DNA from: Streptomyces sp. GKU 895
GTDB lineage: Bacteria; Actinomycetota; Actinomycetes; Streptomycetales; Streptomycetaceae
Length of the DNA: 64,000 bases
Assembly (NCBI GenBank): GCA_002027195.1
Contig: MWJO01000024.1
Location: 23,404-87,403 of the forward strand
Direction: 5' to 3'
Both the position numbers and the translations under genes were made by a program. Under the pieces are notes generated by a model, which saw only the letters and a program-made list of their open reading frames with translations, made no database searches and was not told the DNA's origin. Positions 16,898 to 26,434 of the stretch are shown here, piece by piece (within the stretch, counting starts at the first letter, position 1; the number at the start of each line of letters is the position of its first letter).

Positions 16898-18493
16898 ATG
16901 AGACACCTGAAGTGGCTGACGACCACGGATCACAAGACGATCGGGACGCTGTACCTCGTCACGTCGTTCGCGTTCTTCTGCATCGGTGGCGTTATGGCGC
17001 TGCTCATGCGCGCCGAGCTCGCCCGGCCTGGTCTGCAGATCATGTCGAACGAGCAGTTCAACCAGGCGTTCACGATGCACGGCACGATCATGCTGCTGAT
17101 GTTCGCGACGCCGCTGTTCGCCGGCTTCGCGAACTGGATCATGCCGCTCCAGATCGGCGCCCCCGACGTCGCCTTCCCCCGCCTGAACATGTTCGCCTAC
17201 TGGCTGTACCTGTTCGGCTCGCTCATCGCGGTCGGCGGCTTCCTCACCCCGCAGGGCGCGGCCGACTTCGGCTGGTTCGCCTACAGCCCGCTCTCCGACG
17301 CCGTCCGCAGCCCGGGTGTCGGCGCCGACATGTGGATCATGGGTCTGGCCTTCTCCGGCTTCGGCACCATCCTCGGCTCGGTCAACTTCATCACCACCAT
17401 CATCTGCATGCGCGCGCCGGGCATGACCATGTTCCGCATGCCGATCTTCGTGTGGAACGTGCTGCTGACCGCCGTCCTGGTCCTGCTCGCCTTCCCGGTC
17501 CTCGCGGCCGCGCTGTTCGCGCTGGAGGCGGACCGCAAGTTCGGCGCCCACGTCTTCGACGCCGCCAACGGCGGGGCCCTGCTGTGGCAACACCTCTTCT
17601 GGTTCTTCGGCCATCCAGAGGTGTACATCATCGCGCTGCCGTTCTTCGGCATCATCTCCGAGGTCATCCCGGTCTTCTCCCGCAAGCCGATGTTCGGCTA
17701 CATGGGCCTGATCGGCGCCACGATCGCGATCGCCGGCCTGTCCGTGACGGTGTGGGCCCACCACATGTACGTCACCGGCGGTGTGCTGCTGCCGTTCTTC
17801 TCCTTCATGACGTTCCTCATCGCCGTTCCGACGGGCGTGAAGTTCTTCAACTGGATCGGCACGATGTGGAAGGGCTCGCTGTCCTTCGAGACCCCGATGC
17901 TCTGGGCAACCGGCTTCCTGGTCACGTTCGTCTTCGGTGGCCTGACGGGCGTGATGCTCGCGTCGCCGCCCCTCGACTTCGCGGTCTCCGACTCCTACTT
18001 CGTCGTCGCCCACTTCCATTACGTCGTCTTCGGGACGGTCGTCTTCGCGATGTTCTCCGGCTTCCACTTCTGGTGGCCGAAGTTCACCGGCAGGATGCTC
18101 GACGAGCGCCTCGGCAAGATCACGTTCTGGACGCTGTTCATCGGCTTCCACGGCACGTTCCTCGTCCAGCACTGGCTGGGGGTGAACGGCATGCAGCGCC
18201 GGATTCCGGACTATCTGGCGGTGGAGGGCCTGACACCCCTCAACACCCTGTCGAGCATCTTCTCGCTCGTGCTCGGCGCCTCGCTCCTGCCCTTCTTCTA
18301 CAACATCTGGAAGACGGCCAAGTACGGCACACCGGTCACGACCGACGACCCCTGGGGCTACGGCCGCTCCCTGGAGTGGGCGACCAGCTGTCCCCCGCCG
18401 CGGCACAACTTCCTCACCCTGCCCCGTGTCCGCAGTGAGTCCCCCGCGTACGACATGCACCACGCCCCGGCACCGGAGTTGACGGCACAGTGA
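16898..18493 (+). CDS. ctaD: Cytochrome c oxidase subunit I (orphan copy)
   Basis: A 531-residue heme-copper oxidase catalytic subunit with about 12 membrane helices. Metal and heme ligands are visible: FTMHGTIML (heme a His), [11 protein letters not shown] (Cu-B His and the cross-linked Tyr), VWAHHMYV (two Cu-B His) and [12 protein letters not shown] (both heme His). It is shorter than the housekeeping streptomycete CtaD. No subunit II, III or assembly genes lie nearby, so this is probably a second, accessory copy. The ATG at 16898 begins at the conserved [14 protein letters not shown] small membrane-protein gene overlaps its end and may encode a partner. Confidence 0.93.
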   Translation: MRHLKWLTTTDHKTIGTLYLVTSFAFFCIGGVMALLMRAELARPGLQIMSNEQFNQAFTMHGTIMLLMFATPLFAGFANWIMPLQIGAPDVAFPRLNMFAYWLYLFGSLIAVGGFLTPQGAADFGWFAYSPLSDAVRSPGVGADMWIMGLAFSGFGTILGSVNFITTIICMRAPGMTMFRMPIFVWNVLLTAVLVLLAFPVLAAALFALEADRKFGAHVFDAANGGALLWQHLFWFFGHPEVYIIALPFFGIISEVIPVFSRKPMFGYMGLIGATIAIAGLSVTVWAHHMYVTGGVLLPFFSFMTFLIAVPTGVKFFNWIGTMWKGSLSFETPMLWATGFLVTFVFGGLTGVMLASPPLDFAVSDSYFVVAHFHYVVFGTVVFAMFSGFHFWWPKFTGRMLDERLGKITFWTLFIGFHGTFLVQHWLGVNGMQRRIPDYLAVEGLTPLNTLSSIFSLVLGASLLPFFYNIWKTAKYGTPVTTDDPWGYGRSLEWATSCPPPRHNFLTLPRVRSESPAYDMHHAPAPELTAQ

Positions 18494-18801
18494 CGTTCTT
18501 CAACGACATCGAGGGCCATCTGCTGCTCGCCGCCACCCGGCAGGAAGGCCGCACGGCCGCCGAGCGGTTCACCGCACCCCTGCACTGGCTGACGGACAGT
18601 CAGCGGACCGAGCTGGAGCATCGCTTCGAGGCGGAGTACCTCGCACTCGCCCGCACCTCCTGGCAGCGCACGGCAGTGCGGGCGGCGAGTCTGCGGGACG
18701 AGTACGAGGCGAGGTACCGGACGCTGCGCCGACGACTGCTGGCGGGTCTGCTGCTCACCTGCGCGGCGGTCGTCGGCGCCTTCGCCTTCTGTCCGCGCTA
18801 G
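18490..18801 (+). CDS. Small membrane protein of unknown function, coupled to ctaD
   Basis: A 103-residue protein with a charged, helical N-terminal part of about 80 residues (many Arg, Glu) and one C-terminal membrane helix, [18 protein letters not shown]. The GTG start overlaps the ctaD stop by 4 bases, so expression is coupled. I recognise no family. A small oxidase-associated subunit or assembly helper is a reasonable inference from position only. Its stop shares CTAG with the convergent galactosidase gene. Confidence 0.6.
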   Translation: MTFFNDIEGHLLLAATRQEGRTAAERFTAPLHWLTDSQRTELEHRFEAEYLALARTSWQRTAVRAASLRDEYEARYRTLRRRLLAGLLLTCAAVVGAFAFCPR

Positions 18802-20693
18802 TTCTGCGTCCACTTCTGGTTGCTCTGGCCGTTGCACGTCCACAGCACCATCAGCGTGCCGTTCGCCGTGGCGGCGTTGTAGGCGTCGAGGCACAGACCG
18901 GCGTTGACGTTGGTGATGGTGCCGTCGCTGTTGACGTTCCACTTCTGGTTGTTCTGGCCGTTGCAGGTCCAGATGATGACCTTGGTGCCGTTGGAGGTCC
19001 CGCTGTTGTCGGCGTCGAGGCACTTGTTGCCGTACACGACGAGTTCCTTGCGGGAGGTGTACGTCCACTGCTGGTTCTGGCCGCCGTTGCAGTCCCAGAG
19101 CTCGGCCTGGGTGCCGTTGGTGAGGGTGTTGTCGAAGACGTCGAGGCAGCGGCCGGAGCCGCTCCCCGTCACCAGGGTGCTGTTCGCGCCGGGCAGCGGG
19201 CGGACGGTGATGTCGGCGAGCGTGGGCGCGCCCGTGAAGGTCAGCGTGTTCGAGGAGCCCTTGGACAGGCCGGCCATGACCGAGATCGTGCCCTGGGAGG
19301 CTCCGGTGGGCGGGAAGGAGACGGTCGTCGAGCCCTGGCCGTTGACCTTGAGGGTGGCGGTGCGGGCACTGGAGGTGTTGTTGGTGTAAGCGACGTCGAC
19401 GGTCTTGATCCCGGTGCTTCCGGCGGCCACACCGGTGAAGCTCGCCGTGCCGGTGTAGGTGGTGGCCGGCTGCTCGGTGCCGCCGGTGACCGTCAGCATC
19501 ACGGAGCCGCCCGCCGGGACACTGGTGGTGTAACTCGTGCCGTACGAGCCGAGGTCGGCGCGGGCCCACAGGTCACGGACGGTGGCGTTCGCGTTGGTGA
19601 GACCGAGGTCGGACCAGCGGACGGTGATGTTGTGCGCGGCGGAGGTGCGGTTCATCAGCACGACGGCACGGTTGCCCTGGCCGGACAGGACCTTGCCGTA
19701 CACCTGAAGGCCTGCGGTGTCCTCGGCGACCTTGACGCCCTGGAGGCCGCGCGCGTCCTGGTCGACGGCGATGACCTCGGGGTTCTTGAGGATGTTCGCC
19801 GTCTCGGTGGACATGGTGGCCAGGTTGTTGCCGGCCAGGAGGGGTGCGCCGGAGAGGGCCCACAGGTTCATGTGGGTGCGGTTCTGGGCGGCGGTGAAGC
19901 CGGACATGCCGACCATCAGCATGTCGGGGTCGTTGTAGTAGCCGGTGTGCTGGGCGAGCGGGTGCAGTCCCTGGTCGAAGTTGGACAGCATGTTCGTCTG
20001 GGACGGGCTGTTGCCCCAGAAGATGATGTCGGTGCTGGTCCGGTACATCGGCGCGAGCCCGGGGGCCCAGTTCCAGGGGTTCTGGTTGCCCCAGTTGCAG
20101 ATCGAGAGGGTGAGCGGACGTCCGGTGGCGGCCGTCGCCCTGGCCACCGCGTCGCTGATCGACTTGTACGTCGTCGCCGCGTCGAGGCCTTCCGCGTCAC
20201 CGCCGCACCAGTCGACCTTCACGAAGTCGAAGCCCCACTGCGAGAACTGGAGCATGTCCTGGTCGTAGTAGCCCTCGCTGCCGGAACCGGGGGCCGCGGG
20301 GCGGCCGGTCGGGTAGTAATAGCCACAGCCGTCCTTGCCGGCGTCGGTGTAGATGCCCGCCTTCAGGCCCTTGCTGTGGATGTAGTCGGCGATGGCCTTC
20401 ATGCCGCCGGGCCACTCGGACTCGTCGACGGTGATGTTCCCGGCGTTGTCCCGGGTGCCCTGCCACCATCCCTCGTCGATGTTGATGTACCTGTAGCCCG
20501 CGTCGGGCAGCCCCGCCGCCACGAACGCGTCGACCTGCTGCTCGATCACGTCGTGGTCGATGGCGGCGGCGAAGCTGTTCCAGGAGGCCCAGCCCATCGG
20601 CGCGGCGGGCACGGCGATCTGCCGGCTCGTCGCCGCCTGGGCCGGGGCGGGCTGGGCGAAGAGCAGGGCGGCGGTGGCGGTCAGAGCGAGCAC
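18798..20693 (-). CDS. Secreted alpha-galactosidase (GH27) with ricin-type CBM13
   Basis: A 631-residue secreted glycosidase releasing alpha-galactose. After the signal peptide comes the GH27 barrel: APMGWASWNSFAAAID, YINIDEGWWQG, FDFVKVDWCGGD with the nucleophile Asp, and later SDAVARATAATGRP and NDPDMLMVGMSGF. A beta-sandwich and NEW3-like region follow, then a C-terminal CBM13 with three QxW units (QNQQWTY, NNQKWNV, SNQKWTQ). The open frame starts at a GTG inside the signal peptide. An ATG at 20764 behind AAGGAG would give a full signal peptide if one base is missing near 20745. A secreted hydrolase for plant galactans or galactomannans is likely. Confidence 0.9.
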   Translation of the reverse strand: MLALTATAALLFAQPAPAQAATSRQIAVPAAPMGWASWNSFAAAIDHDVIEQQVDAFVAAGLPDAGYRYINIDEGWWQGTRDNAGNITVDESEWPGGMKAIADYIHSKGLKAGIYTDAGKDGCGYYYPTGRPAAPGSGSEGYYDQDMLQFSQWGFDFVKVDWCGGDAEGLDAATTYKSISDAVARATAATGRPLTLSICNWGNQNPWNWAPGLAPMYRTSTDIIFWGNSPSQTNMLSNFDQGLHPLAQHTGYYNDPDMLMVGMSGFTAAQNRTHMNLWALSGAPLLAGNNLATMSTETANILKNPEVIAVDQDARGLQGVKVAEDTAGLQVYGKVLSGQGNRAVVLMNRTSAAHNITVRWSDLGLTNANATVRDLWARADLGSYGTSYTTSVPAGGSVMLTVTGGTEQPATTYTGTASFTGVAAGSTGIKTVDVAYTNNTSSARTATLKVNGQGSTTVSFPPTGASQGTISVMAGLSKGSSNTLTFTGAPTLADITVRPLPGANSTLVTGSGSGRCLDVFDNTLTNGTQAELWDCNGGQNQQWTYTSRKELVVYGNKCLDADNSGTSNGTKVIIWTCNGQNNQKWNVNSDGTITNVNAGLCLDAYNAATANGTLMVLWTCNGQSNQKWTQN

Positions 20694-20954
20694 GACGGCG
20701 CGTACGACGGCGGATCCGGTACGGCGTACGCGCCGCCGCGGGGCGTGCGGGGTGCGGGAAACATGCGGCTCCTTCGGAGGGGAGGAACGCTCGGCCCGGT
20801 CGATATATAGAACAAGGACCGGAGAGTCGAACGTATCGCGCGCCGAAAGTAGAGCGGCGGGAGTCGGAAGTCAACGGCTGTGACAGGCGTGAACTCGCCC
20901 TTTCGCACGGGTCGTTCACCCCTCGCGGGCCGCGTTCCCGACATACTGACGCTC

Positions 20955-22199
20955 GTGCGCGTAGCAATCATGACGGCGGGTTCGCGGGGCGACGTGGCCC
21001 CCTTCACCGGGCTCGGGCACGGCCTGCTGCGGGCCGGGCACGAGGTCACCCTGGTCACGCACGGCTCCTTCGAGCCGCTGGTGGCAGGCTCGGGGCTCGG
21101 CTTCCACGCCCTGCCGGTGGACCCGCGGACGGTTCTGGAGTCCGAGCGCGGGAAAGGCCTGCACCGCAGTGCCACCGGCCCCGGCAAGCTACTGCGAGCG
21201 GTCACGATGGCACGGGCACTGGCGGGCACGATGGCCGACGACCTGGTGGCGGCGGCCCGCGCCGCCGACGCACTCCTCCTGTCGGCCTCCCTCGCTCCCC
21301 TCGGCCACACCATCGGGGAGGGCCTCTCCCTGCCGACCCTCGGCCTCAGCCTCCAACCGGTGGCCGGGACAAGGGAGTTCGCCCCGCCCATGCTCGGCGG
21401 CGGCTCCTGGGGCACGCTCGGCAACCGGCTGGCCGGACACGGCGTGAGCATGGCCATCGAGCACGTCTTCTCGTCGGTGGTCCCTGAGGTGCGCACCCGA
21501 CTGGGCCTGGGACAGGTGCGCAGCGGCACGGCGCTGCGCCGCCGGGAGCGCCGCAACTGGCCCGTCCAGCACGGCTTCAGCCCACTGGTGGTGGCCCGGC
21601 CCCACGACTGGCGGCCCGGTCTGGACATCGCGGGCTACTGGTGGCCGTACGACGTCTCGACCGAACTCCCGTCAGATGTACGGGACTTCCTGGACGCGGG
21701 CCAGCCCCCGGTCTTCGTCGGCCTCGGCAGCGCCACCGTTCCCGACCCCGAACGCCTCAGCACCGAGATCGTGCGGGCACTGCGGCGGGCGGGGCTGCGT
21801 GGGGTGTTCCAGCAGGGCTGGGCCGGGCTCGCAGCCGACGGCGAGGACATGCTGACCGTCGGCGAGATCGCCCACTCGGTGCTCTTCCCGCACATGGCCG
21901 CGGTCGTCCATCACGCGGGGGCGGGAACGACGGGAGCGGGGCTGAGGGCCGGGGTGCCCGCGGTGCCGGTACCGATCCAGTTCGACGCGGGGTTCTGGTC
22001 GGAGCGGCTGGTCTCGCTGGGCGTGGCCCCGACGACGGTACCGCTCCGCCGCCTCACCACGGACAGACTGGCGTCGGCCTTGACGGCGATCGCGCGAGAC
22101 GCCGGGTATCGGGAGCGAGCGCGAGAGCTGGGGGCACGCATTCGCAAGGAGGACGGGGTAGCCCCTGTGCTGGAGGCCGTGAACTGCCTGAGTGGGTGA
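20955..22199 (+). CDS. GT1-family glycosyltransferase (sterol/macrolide glucosyltransferase-like)
   Basis: A 414-residue GT-B enzyme using a nucleotide sugar. The N-terminal acceptor domain starts VAIMTAGSRGDVAPFTGLG. The C-terminal donor domain has VFVGLGSATVPDPE and the signature VHHAGAGTTGAGLRAGVP followed by PIQFDAGFW. The GTG at 20955 is chosen because family members begin directly at this strand; upstream in-frame codons lack similarity. No acceptor is indicated. Members of this family glycosylate lipids, sterols or macrolides, often for self-protection. It converges with the TetR gene. Confidence 0.85.
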   Translation: MRVAIMTAGSRGDVAPFTGLGHGLLRAGHEVTLVTHGSFEPLVAGSGLGFHALPVDPRTVLESERGKGLHRSATGPGKLLRAVTMARALAGTMADDLVAAARAADALLLSASLAPLGHTIGEGLSLPTLGLSLQPVAGTREFAPPMLGGGSWGTLGNRLAGHGVSMAIEHVFSSVVPEVRTRLGLGQVRSGTALRRRERRNWPVQHGFSPLVVARPHDWRPGLDIAGYWWPYDVSTELPSDVRDFLDAGQPPVFVGLGSATVPDPERLSTEIVRALRRAGLRGVFQQGWAGLAADGEDMLTVGEIAHSVLFPHMAAVVHHAGAGTTGAGLRAGVPAVPVPIQFDAGFWSERLVSLGVAPTTVPLRRLTTDRLASALTAIARDAGYRERARELGARIRKEDGVAPVLEAVNCLSG

Positions 22200-22210
22200 G
22201 CAACAACGCC

Positions 22211-22243
22211 CTACAGGGGCGCGGGGGAACTGCGCGACCAGCC
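22211..22243. repeat. Dispersed Streptomyces intergenic element, copy 1
   Basis: The stretch contains CAGGGGCGCGGG and GAACTGCGCGACCAGCC, a short motif I recognise as recurrent between genes in many Streptomyces genomes. A second copy in the opposite orientation lies at 24391-24430 in this window. It sits between convergent genes and may help transcript ends. Confidence 0.6.
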
Positions 22244-22264
22244 CCCACGGCGCCGCACAAGAAA

Positions 22265-22918
22265 TCAGTCCCCCCACCCCACGGGCCGCAAGATCGCCAA
22301 CAACTGCCGCACCAACTCCTCCACCACCTCGTCCAGCGAGGCATCAACCCACCCCGAACTCCAGTCATGGAGCAACCCATTGACGGCCCCGATGAACGCC
22401 GTCGCCGGCAGCCGATAGTCCCGAGGCACCGCCTCCCCCCGCACCACCGCCTCCCCCGCCTCCGCACACACCAGATCCACCCACTGCGCGCGCCGGGCCA
22501 GCCGTTGTTCCTCCATCCGCGAGCTGACCCCGATGATCTCGACGAACGTGATCCGGATCCGGCGCGGGTCACTGGTGACGTTCGCGGCGTACGCCCGGAA
22601 GATCGCGGCGACCCGCTCGGCCAGCGGCAGCGCCTCCGACTCGGCCACCGCCGCCACCACCGCCTCCTCCGCCCAGCCGTTGACCTGTAGGTGCAGCGCG
22701 GCGAGGACGTCCTCCAGCGTGCGGAACTCCTCGTAGAACTGCCGCGTGGACAGCCCCGCGGCCTCACTCAGCGCGGCCACCGTCGTGTTGCGGTAGCCCG
22801 GCGTGCCGCCGAACAGTTCCAGCGCGGCGTCCAGGAAACGGCGGCGCCGTTCGGCCTGCCGTTCCTCCGCGGTCTTGCCGCCGTAGCGGCCGGTCGGCGC
22901 CTTGAGCCTGCCCGCCAC
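22265..22918 (-). CDS. TetR-family transcriptional regulator
   Basis: A 217-residue regulator with the TetR helix-turn-helix near residues 20-70: RRRFLDAALELFGGTPGYRNTTVAALSEAAGLSTRQFYEEF, here noted in parts. The C-terminal ligand domain is unremarkable. The GTG at 22918 is preferred because GGAGG lies five bases before it; a GTG two codons earlier overlaps that site. It is divergent from a secreted beta-propeller gene, and a perfect short palindrome at 22993-23008 between them is a candidate operator for both. Confidence 0.85.
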   Translation of the reverse strand: MAGRLKAPTGRYGGKTAEERQAERRRRFLDAALELFGGTPGYRNTTVAALSEAAGLSTRQFYEEFRTLEDVLAALHLQVNGWAEEAVVAAVAESEALPLAERVAAIFRAYAANVTSDPRRIRITFVEIIGVSSRMEEQRLARRAQWVDLVCAEAGEAVVRGEAVPRDYRLPATAFIGAVNGLLHDWSSGWVDASLDEVVEELVRQLLAILRPVGWGD

Positions 22919-22992
22919 GGTCACCTCCGTTGATCGCCCACTGGCTCGCCAATTTTGTCGTGCGCGGAGTCTTGTGGACAGGGCGCCCCTTC

Positions 22993-23008
22993 CTTACTTT
23001 TCAGTAAG
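22993..23008. promoter_or_regulatory. Palindrome in the TetR / beta-propeller intergenic region
   Basis: CTTACT and AGTAAG form a perfect inverted repeat around TTTC. It lies between the divergent TetR and beta-propeller genes, where TetR regulators usually bind. It is an inferred operator. Confidence 0.5.
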
Positions 23009-23109
23009 TTGACTCTGAAAGCATCTGTATTCAGTTTCCGAGAGCCGCCTTTCCGAGTCCCGATTTGGCATGTCCTACTCATGAACCCCACTCAGAGGAG
23101 AGAGCCGTC

Positions 23110-24357
23110 ATGCCTGCCTTCAGAACCCGGCACCTGTGCACCCTGGCCGCCGCCGTCGCTCTGACCGCCACCGTCCCGGCGGCCTCCGCCGCCTCCGCGG
23201 CCGATGCCGCCGCCCTGCGCGAGGTGCTGTTCGTCGGCAACAACTGGGACGGCACCGCCGACGTCCTCCAGTCCACCGGAAGTCTGGCCAAGGTCGGCCG
23301 GATCAACGTCATCCCCGACAAGGACGCGCGGATGGCGGAGATCAACGCCGATCCGATCAGGTGGATCTACTTCATGGCGATCCGCAACGGCGTCGGCGAG
23401 GGCCACGACCAGTTCGCCGACGACATGTACACCACGCCGGACGGCACCTCGGTCGTCGTCTCCCGGCCGAGCTTCGCCGACGTCGTGTCGATCAACCTCG
23501 CCACCGGGAAGATCAACTGGCGCTTCCCCGTGTCGGGTTACCGCTCCGACCACATGGCCGTCTCGCCCGACGGCACACGGGTCGCCGTGTCCGCCTCGAC
23601 CGCGAACACCGTGCACGTCCTCGACATCAACACCGGGAAGCAGGTCGGCAAGTTCGCCACCGGCGACAAGCCGCACGAGAACATCTTCAGCAAGGACGGC
23701 AAGTACATCTACAACATGGCGATCGGTGACGTGAACACGAGCACCGACGCCCCGTGGCTGGACTGGACGAAGGGCGACCGGCACATCACGGTCGTCGACG
23801 CGACGACGTACCAGCAGGTCAGGACCATCGACATGCGGCCGAAGCTGGATGCGCTCGGTCTCACGGACTACTCCGACGCGGTGCGCCCGGCCGTGTTCTC
23901 GCCGGACGAGTCCAAGCTGTACTTCCAGGTGTCGTTCTTCAACGGCTTCTTCGAGTACGACCTCGCCACGGACCGGATCACCCGGACGAAGACCCTGCCG
24001 AAGAACCCGGCGACCAGCGACGACCGCACCACGTTCGTCAACGACTCGCGCCACCACGGGCTTTCGATGAGCCCCGACGGCAGCAAGCTGTGCGTCGCCG
24101 GGACCATGGACGACTACGCGACCGTCGTCAACCGCAGCACGCTCCAGGAGGGCCCGCTGGTCACCGCGTCCAAGCCGTACTGGGCGACGGTCAGCGGCGA
24201 CGGCAAGAGCTGCGTCATCTCCGAGAGCGGCGCCGACCAGGTCACGGCGATCGACTTCGCCACCGGCCAGAAGACGGTGTCCGTGCCGGTGGGCGACCAC
24301 CCGCAGCGGGTGCGGCTCGGCCATGTCGCGGCGAACTGGACGAGCCCGGCGTCCTGA
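23110..24357 (+). CDS. Secreted YVTN-type beta-propeller protein
   Basis: A 415-residue exported protein. Residues 1-33 form a Sec signal peptide (hydrophobic core LCTLAAAVALTATVPAASA). The rest consists of repeated beta-propeller blades such as DHMAVSPDGTRVAVSASTANTVHVLDINTGKQ and PAVFSPDESKLYFQVS, given here in part. Such proteins bind ligands or partners on the surface; some belong to quinohemoprotein-like folds, but no cofactor motif is visible. The ATG at 23110 follows an AGAGGAGAG site. Control by the divergent TetR protein is likely. Confidence 0.78.
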   Translation: MPAFRTRHLCTLAAAVALTATVPAASAASAADAAALREVLFVGNNWDGTADVLQSTGSLAKVGRINVIPDKDARMAEINADPIRWIYFMAIRNGVGEGHDQFADDMYTTPDGTSVVVSRPSFADVVSINLATGKINWRFPVSGYRSDHMAVSPDGTRVAVSASTANTVHVLDINTGKQVGKFATGDKPHENIFSKDGKYIYNMAIGDVNTSTDAPWLDWTKGDRHITVVDATTYQQVRTIDMRPKLDALGLTDYSDAVRPAVFSPDESKLYFQVSFFNGFFEYDLATDRITRTKTLPKNPATSDDRTTFVNDSRHHGLSMSPDGSKLCVAGTMDDYATVVNRSTLQEGPLVTASKPYWATVSGDGKSCVISESGADQVTAIDFATGQKTVSVPVGDHPQRVRLGHVAANWTSPAS

Positions 24358-24390
24358 GGGGGCGGGTGCGGTTGTGCGTCGGGTGCGGGC

Positions 24391-24430
24391 GCGTCGTGGC
24401 TTGTCGCGCAGTTCCCCGCGCCCCTGAAGG
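24391..24430. repeat. Dispersed Streptomyces intergenic element, copy 2 (inverted)
   Basis: The reverse complement reads CAGGGGCGCGGGGAACTGCG followed by CGACAAGCC, nearly the same as copy 1 at 22211-22243. Again it lies between convergent genes. Confidence 0.6.
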
Positions 24431-24484
24431 CACCAGAACTGGTCCGACCTCACCGACGCACCCCGCACCCGACACACCACCGTC

Positions 24485-26353
24485 TCAACCGAACTTTGCC
24501 GCCATCCACGTCCCGAGTTCCGCCTTGGCCGCGTTCAGCACGTTCGCCGACGGCGTCGTCGCCCCGTTGGTGACCAGCGCGTAGTGCAGGGCACCGGAGT
24601 CCCCGTCAGTGAGCAGCACGCGTCGGCTGCCCGTGCCGCCAGGTTCGACGGCCGTGCCGATCGGGGTGGACGTCGTATAGGCCGGCGGAGCGTACGCCGT
24701 GCCCAGGTCGGAGACGACCGTGGTCGTCGCGGTGGGGAAGGAGGCCGGCAGATGCAGTTCGGTGGGGGCCGTGCCGCTGCCCGAGCGCCACACCAGCAGG
24801 CCGTACTGTCCGGAGCCCACCAGGGCGGACACGTTCGGCAGTGAGCTTGGCACCGGGTTCCAGGTCAGGGTGGTGGAGCCGTCGCGGGAGCGGTCCTCGT
24901 AGGTGAAGGCGAGGGTGCTGCCGGAGGTCGCGCTCGGGTAGAGGCGGTCCAGGAGCCTGGCGTCCTGACGGAGCGTCACCGCACCGTTGCCGTCGAGGCG
25001 TACGGCGGACAGGTCCTCGTCGTTCCAGCCGTCCCCGCTGGTCTGCACCTTGTCGGGGTTGCCGTTCATCAGCTCGCTGTGGCGACCGTTGTAGATGTCC
25101 CACTGCCATTGCGAACCGGACAGCACCGGGCCCGAACCGGCCGGTGACGTCCACCAGTTGGCGCCCTTCACCCGGGAGTCCAGGGCCTGGTACATCGCCT
25201 TGAGGACGGTCGGCGCCTTGCCGGCGGTGGAGCCGTTCAGGGGGTGGCCGAACTCGCTGACGACGGCCGTGGTGCCGAGCGCGGAGGCACGGTCGCGGAC
25301 GGTGCCGAAGTCGCTCACGTACTGGCCGTCCGAGGCGTTGCCCCACATGAGGATGCCGGAGATGGCCTTCTGGTCGTAGAAGTGGGTGTTGAAGACGTAC
25401 CGGGAGCCGAGGGAGCCGACGTCGAGGAGACCGCCCTCCTCCTTGCTGACGTTGCCGTTCCAGAAGAGGTTGGGCTCGACCAGGGCCGGCTTGTCCTGCC
25501 AGCCCGCCGCGTCCATGCGGGCCCGGAACTTCACGTAGAACGGCCACAGCAGGTCACGTTCCCAACTGCGGCTGGCCTGACCGGAGTCGTAGGTGCCGGC
25601 GTACGGCTCGTTGTAGGGGTCGAAGCCGAGGACGCCGGCGAACTCCTCGGTGCTCACGTTCTGTCTGATGTAGGCCATGACCTTCTGGGCCGTGGCGAGG
25701 AAGGCGTCCTGGAGGCCGTACCTGTTGTGCCAGAAGTCGTACTGGGCGGCCTTCACCGCGCCGTTCTGGGTGATGTTCTGGCCCCACACGAAGCAGATCC
25801 CGCACGATTCGTCGGGGTAATCGCCCAGGTCCACGGCCCACTTGGGGGCGCCGTCACCCGTGTACCAGCTGTCGTCGTCGAAGAGGTACCGGGAGTAGAG
25901 GTCCTGGTGGAAGTCGGGGTAGACGCGGATGCCCGCATCGAGGAAGGCGCGCATCTGGGCGGTGGCGGCGGACAGGTACGCGGTGTCGACCTGGCCCTGC
26001 ACCGGTTCGGCGTAGGCCCAGGAGAGCAGGAAGCGGACGGAGTTGCCGCCGCCGAGGGCGCGCAGGGCCTTGGCCGACTTCTGGGCGTCGGCGACGGAGG
26101 CGAAGGGCAGGCCGTGGTTCTCGGCGAGCTTGGTCTCACCGGAGACGTTGTAGCCGCGCAGCACGACCTCGCGGCCGAGTCCGTCGACGAAGCGGCCGCC
26201 GGACACCGTGAGCGCCGTGCCGTCGAAGGAGAGGGAGTCGGGGACGGTGGCCGCGGTGGCGGGCGGGGAGCCCGCCACCGTGGGGAAACCGCAGAGTCCG
26301 CAGAGGACAACCAGGACAACCAGCAGACGCGCCCGGATATTCGGCATGTTCAC
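24485..26353 (-). CDS. Secreted GH5-family glycoside hydrolase (endoglycoceramidase-like)
   Basis: A 622-residue exported enzyme. The signal peptide (LLVVLVVLCGLCGFPTVAG) is followed by a GH5 (beta/alpha)8 domain: VLRGYNVSGETKLAENHG, DFHQDLYSRYLFDDDSWY, VLGFDPYNEPYAG with the acid/base Glu, and TTAVVSEFGHPLNG with the nucleophile Glu. A C-terminal beta domain follows. The opening motifs are those of endoglycosylceramidases, which cut glycosphingolipids between glycan and ceramide. Another GH5 activity is possible. It is monocistronic and leftward. Confidence 0.85.
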   Translation of the reverse strand: MNMPNIRARLLVVLVVLCGLCGFPTVAGSPPATAATVPDSLSFDGTALTVSGGRFVDGLGREVVLRGYNVSGETKLAENHGLPFASVADAQKSAKALRALGGGNSVRFLLSWAYAEPVQGQVDTAYLSAATAQMRAFLDAGIRVYPDFHQDLYSRYLFDDDSWYTGDGAPKWAVDLGDYPDESCGICFVWGQNITQNGAVKAAQYDFWHNRYGLQDAFLATAQKVMAYIRQNVSTEEFAGVLGFDPYNEPYAGTYDSGQASRSWERDLLWPFYVKFRARMDAAGWQDKPALVEPNLFWNGNVSKEEGGLLDVGSLGSRYVFNTHFYDQKAISGILMWGNASDGQYVSDFGTVRDRASALGTTAVVSEFGHPLNGSTAGKAPTVLKAMYQALDSRVKGANWWTSPAGSGPVLSGSQWQWDIYNGRHSELMNGNPDKVQTSGDGWNDEDLSAVRLDGNGAVTLRQDARLLDRLYPSATSGSTLAFTYEDRSRDGSTTLTWNPVPSSLPNVSALVGSGQYGLLVWRSGSGTAPTELHLPASFPTATTTVVSDLGTAYAPPAYTTSTPIGTAVEPGGTGSRRVLLTDGDSGALHYALVTNGATTPSANVLNAAKAELGTWMAAKFG

Positions 26354-26392
26354 TACAGTCCGGTGATATCAGGACACCGTCAATACCTTCTG

Positions 26393-26402
26393 ACTCATGA
26401 GT
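26393..26402. promoter_or_regulatory. ACTCATGAGT palindrome upstream of the GH5 gene
   Basis: A perfect 10-base palindrome about 40 bases before the GH5 start, in the promoter position. It could be an operator, but I cannot name a regulator. Confidence 0.3.
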
Positions 26403-26434
26403 AAGTCTCAGGTTTTCTCGGCTCTTTGACCCCA

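Noticed and set aside
22211..22243. Insertion sequence end or attachment site
   Set aside because: No transposase or target duplication is nearby; it matches a short dispersed intergenic element instead.
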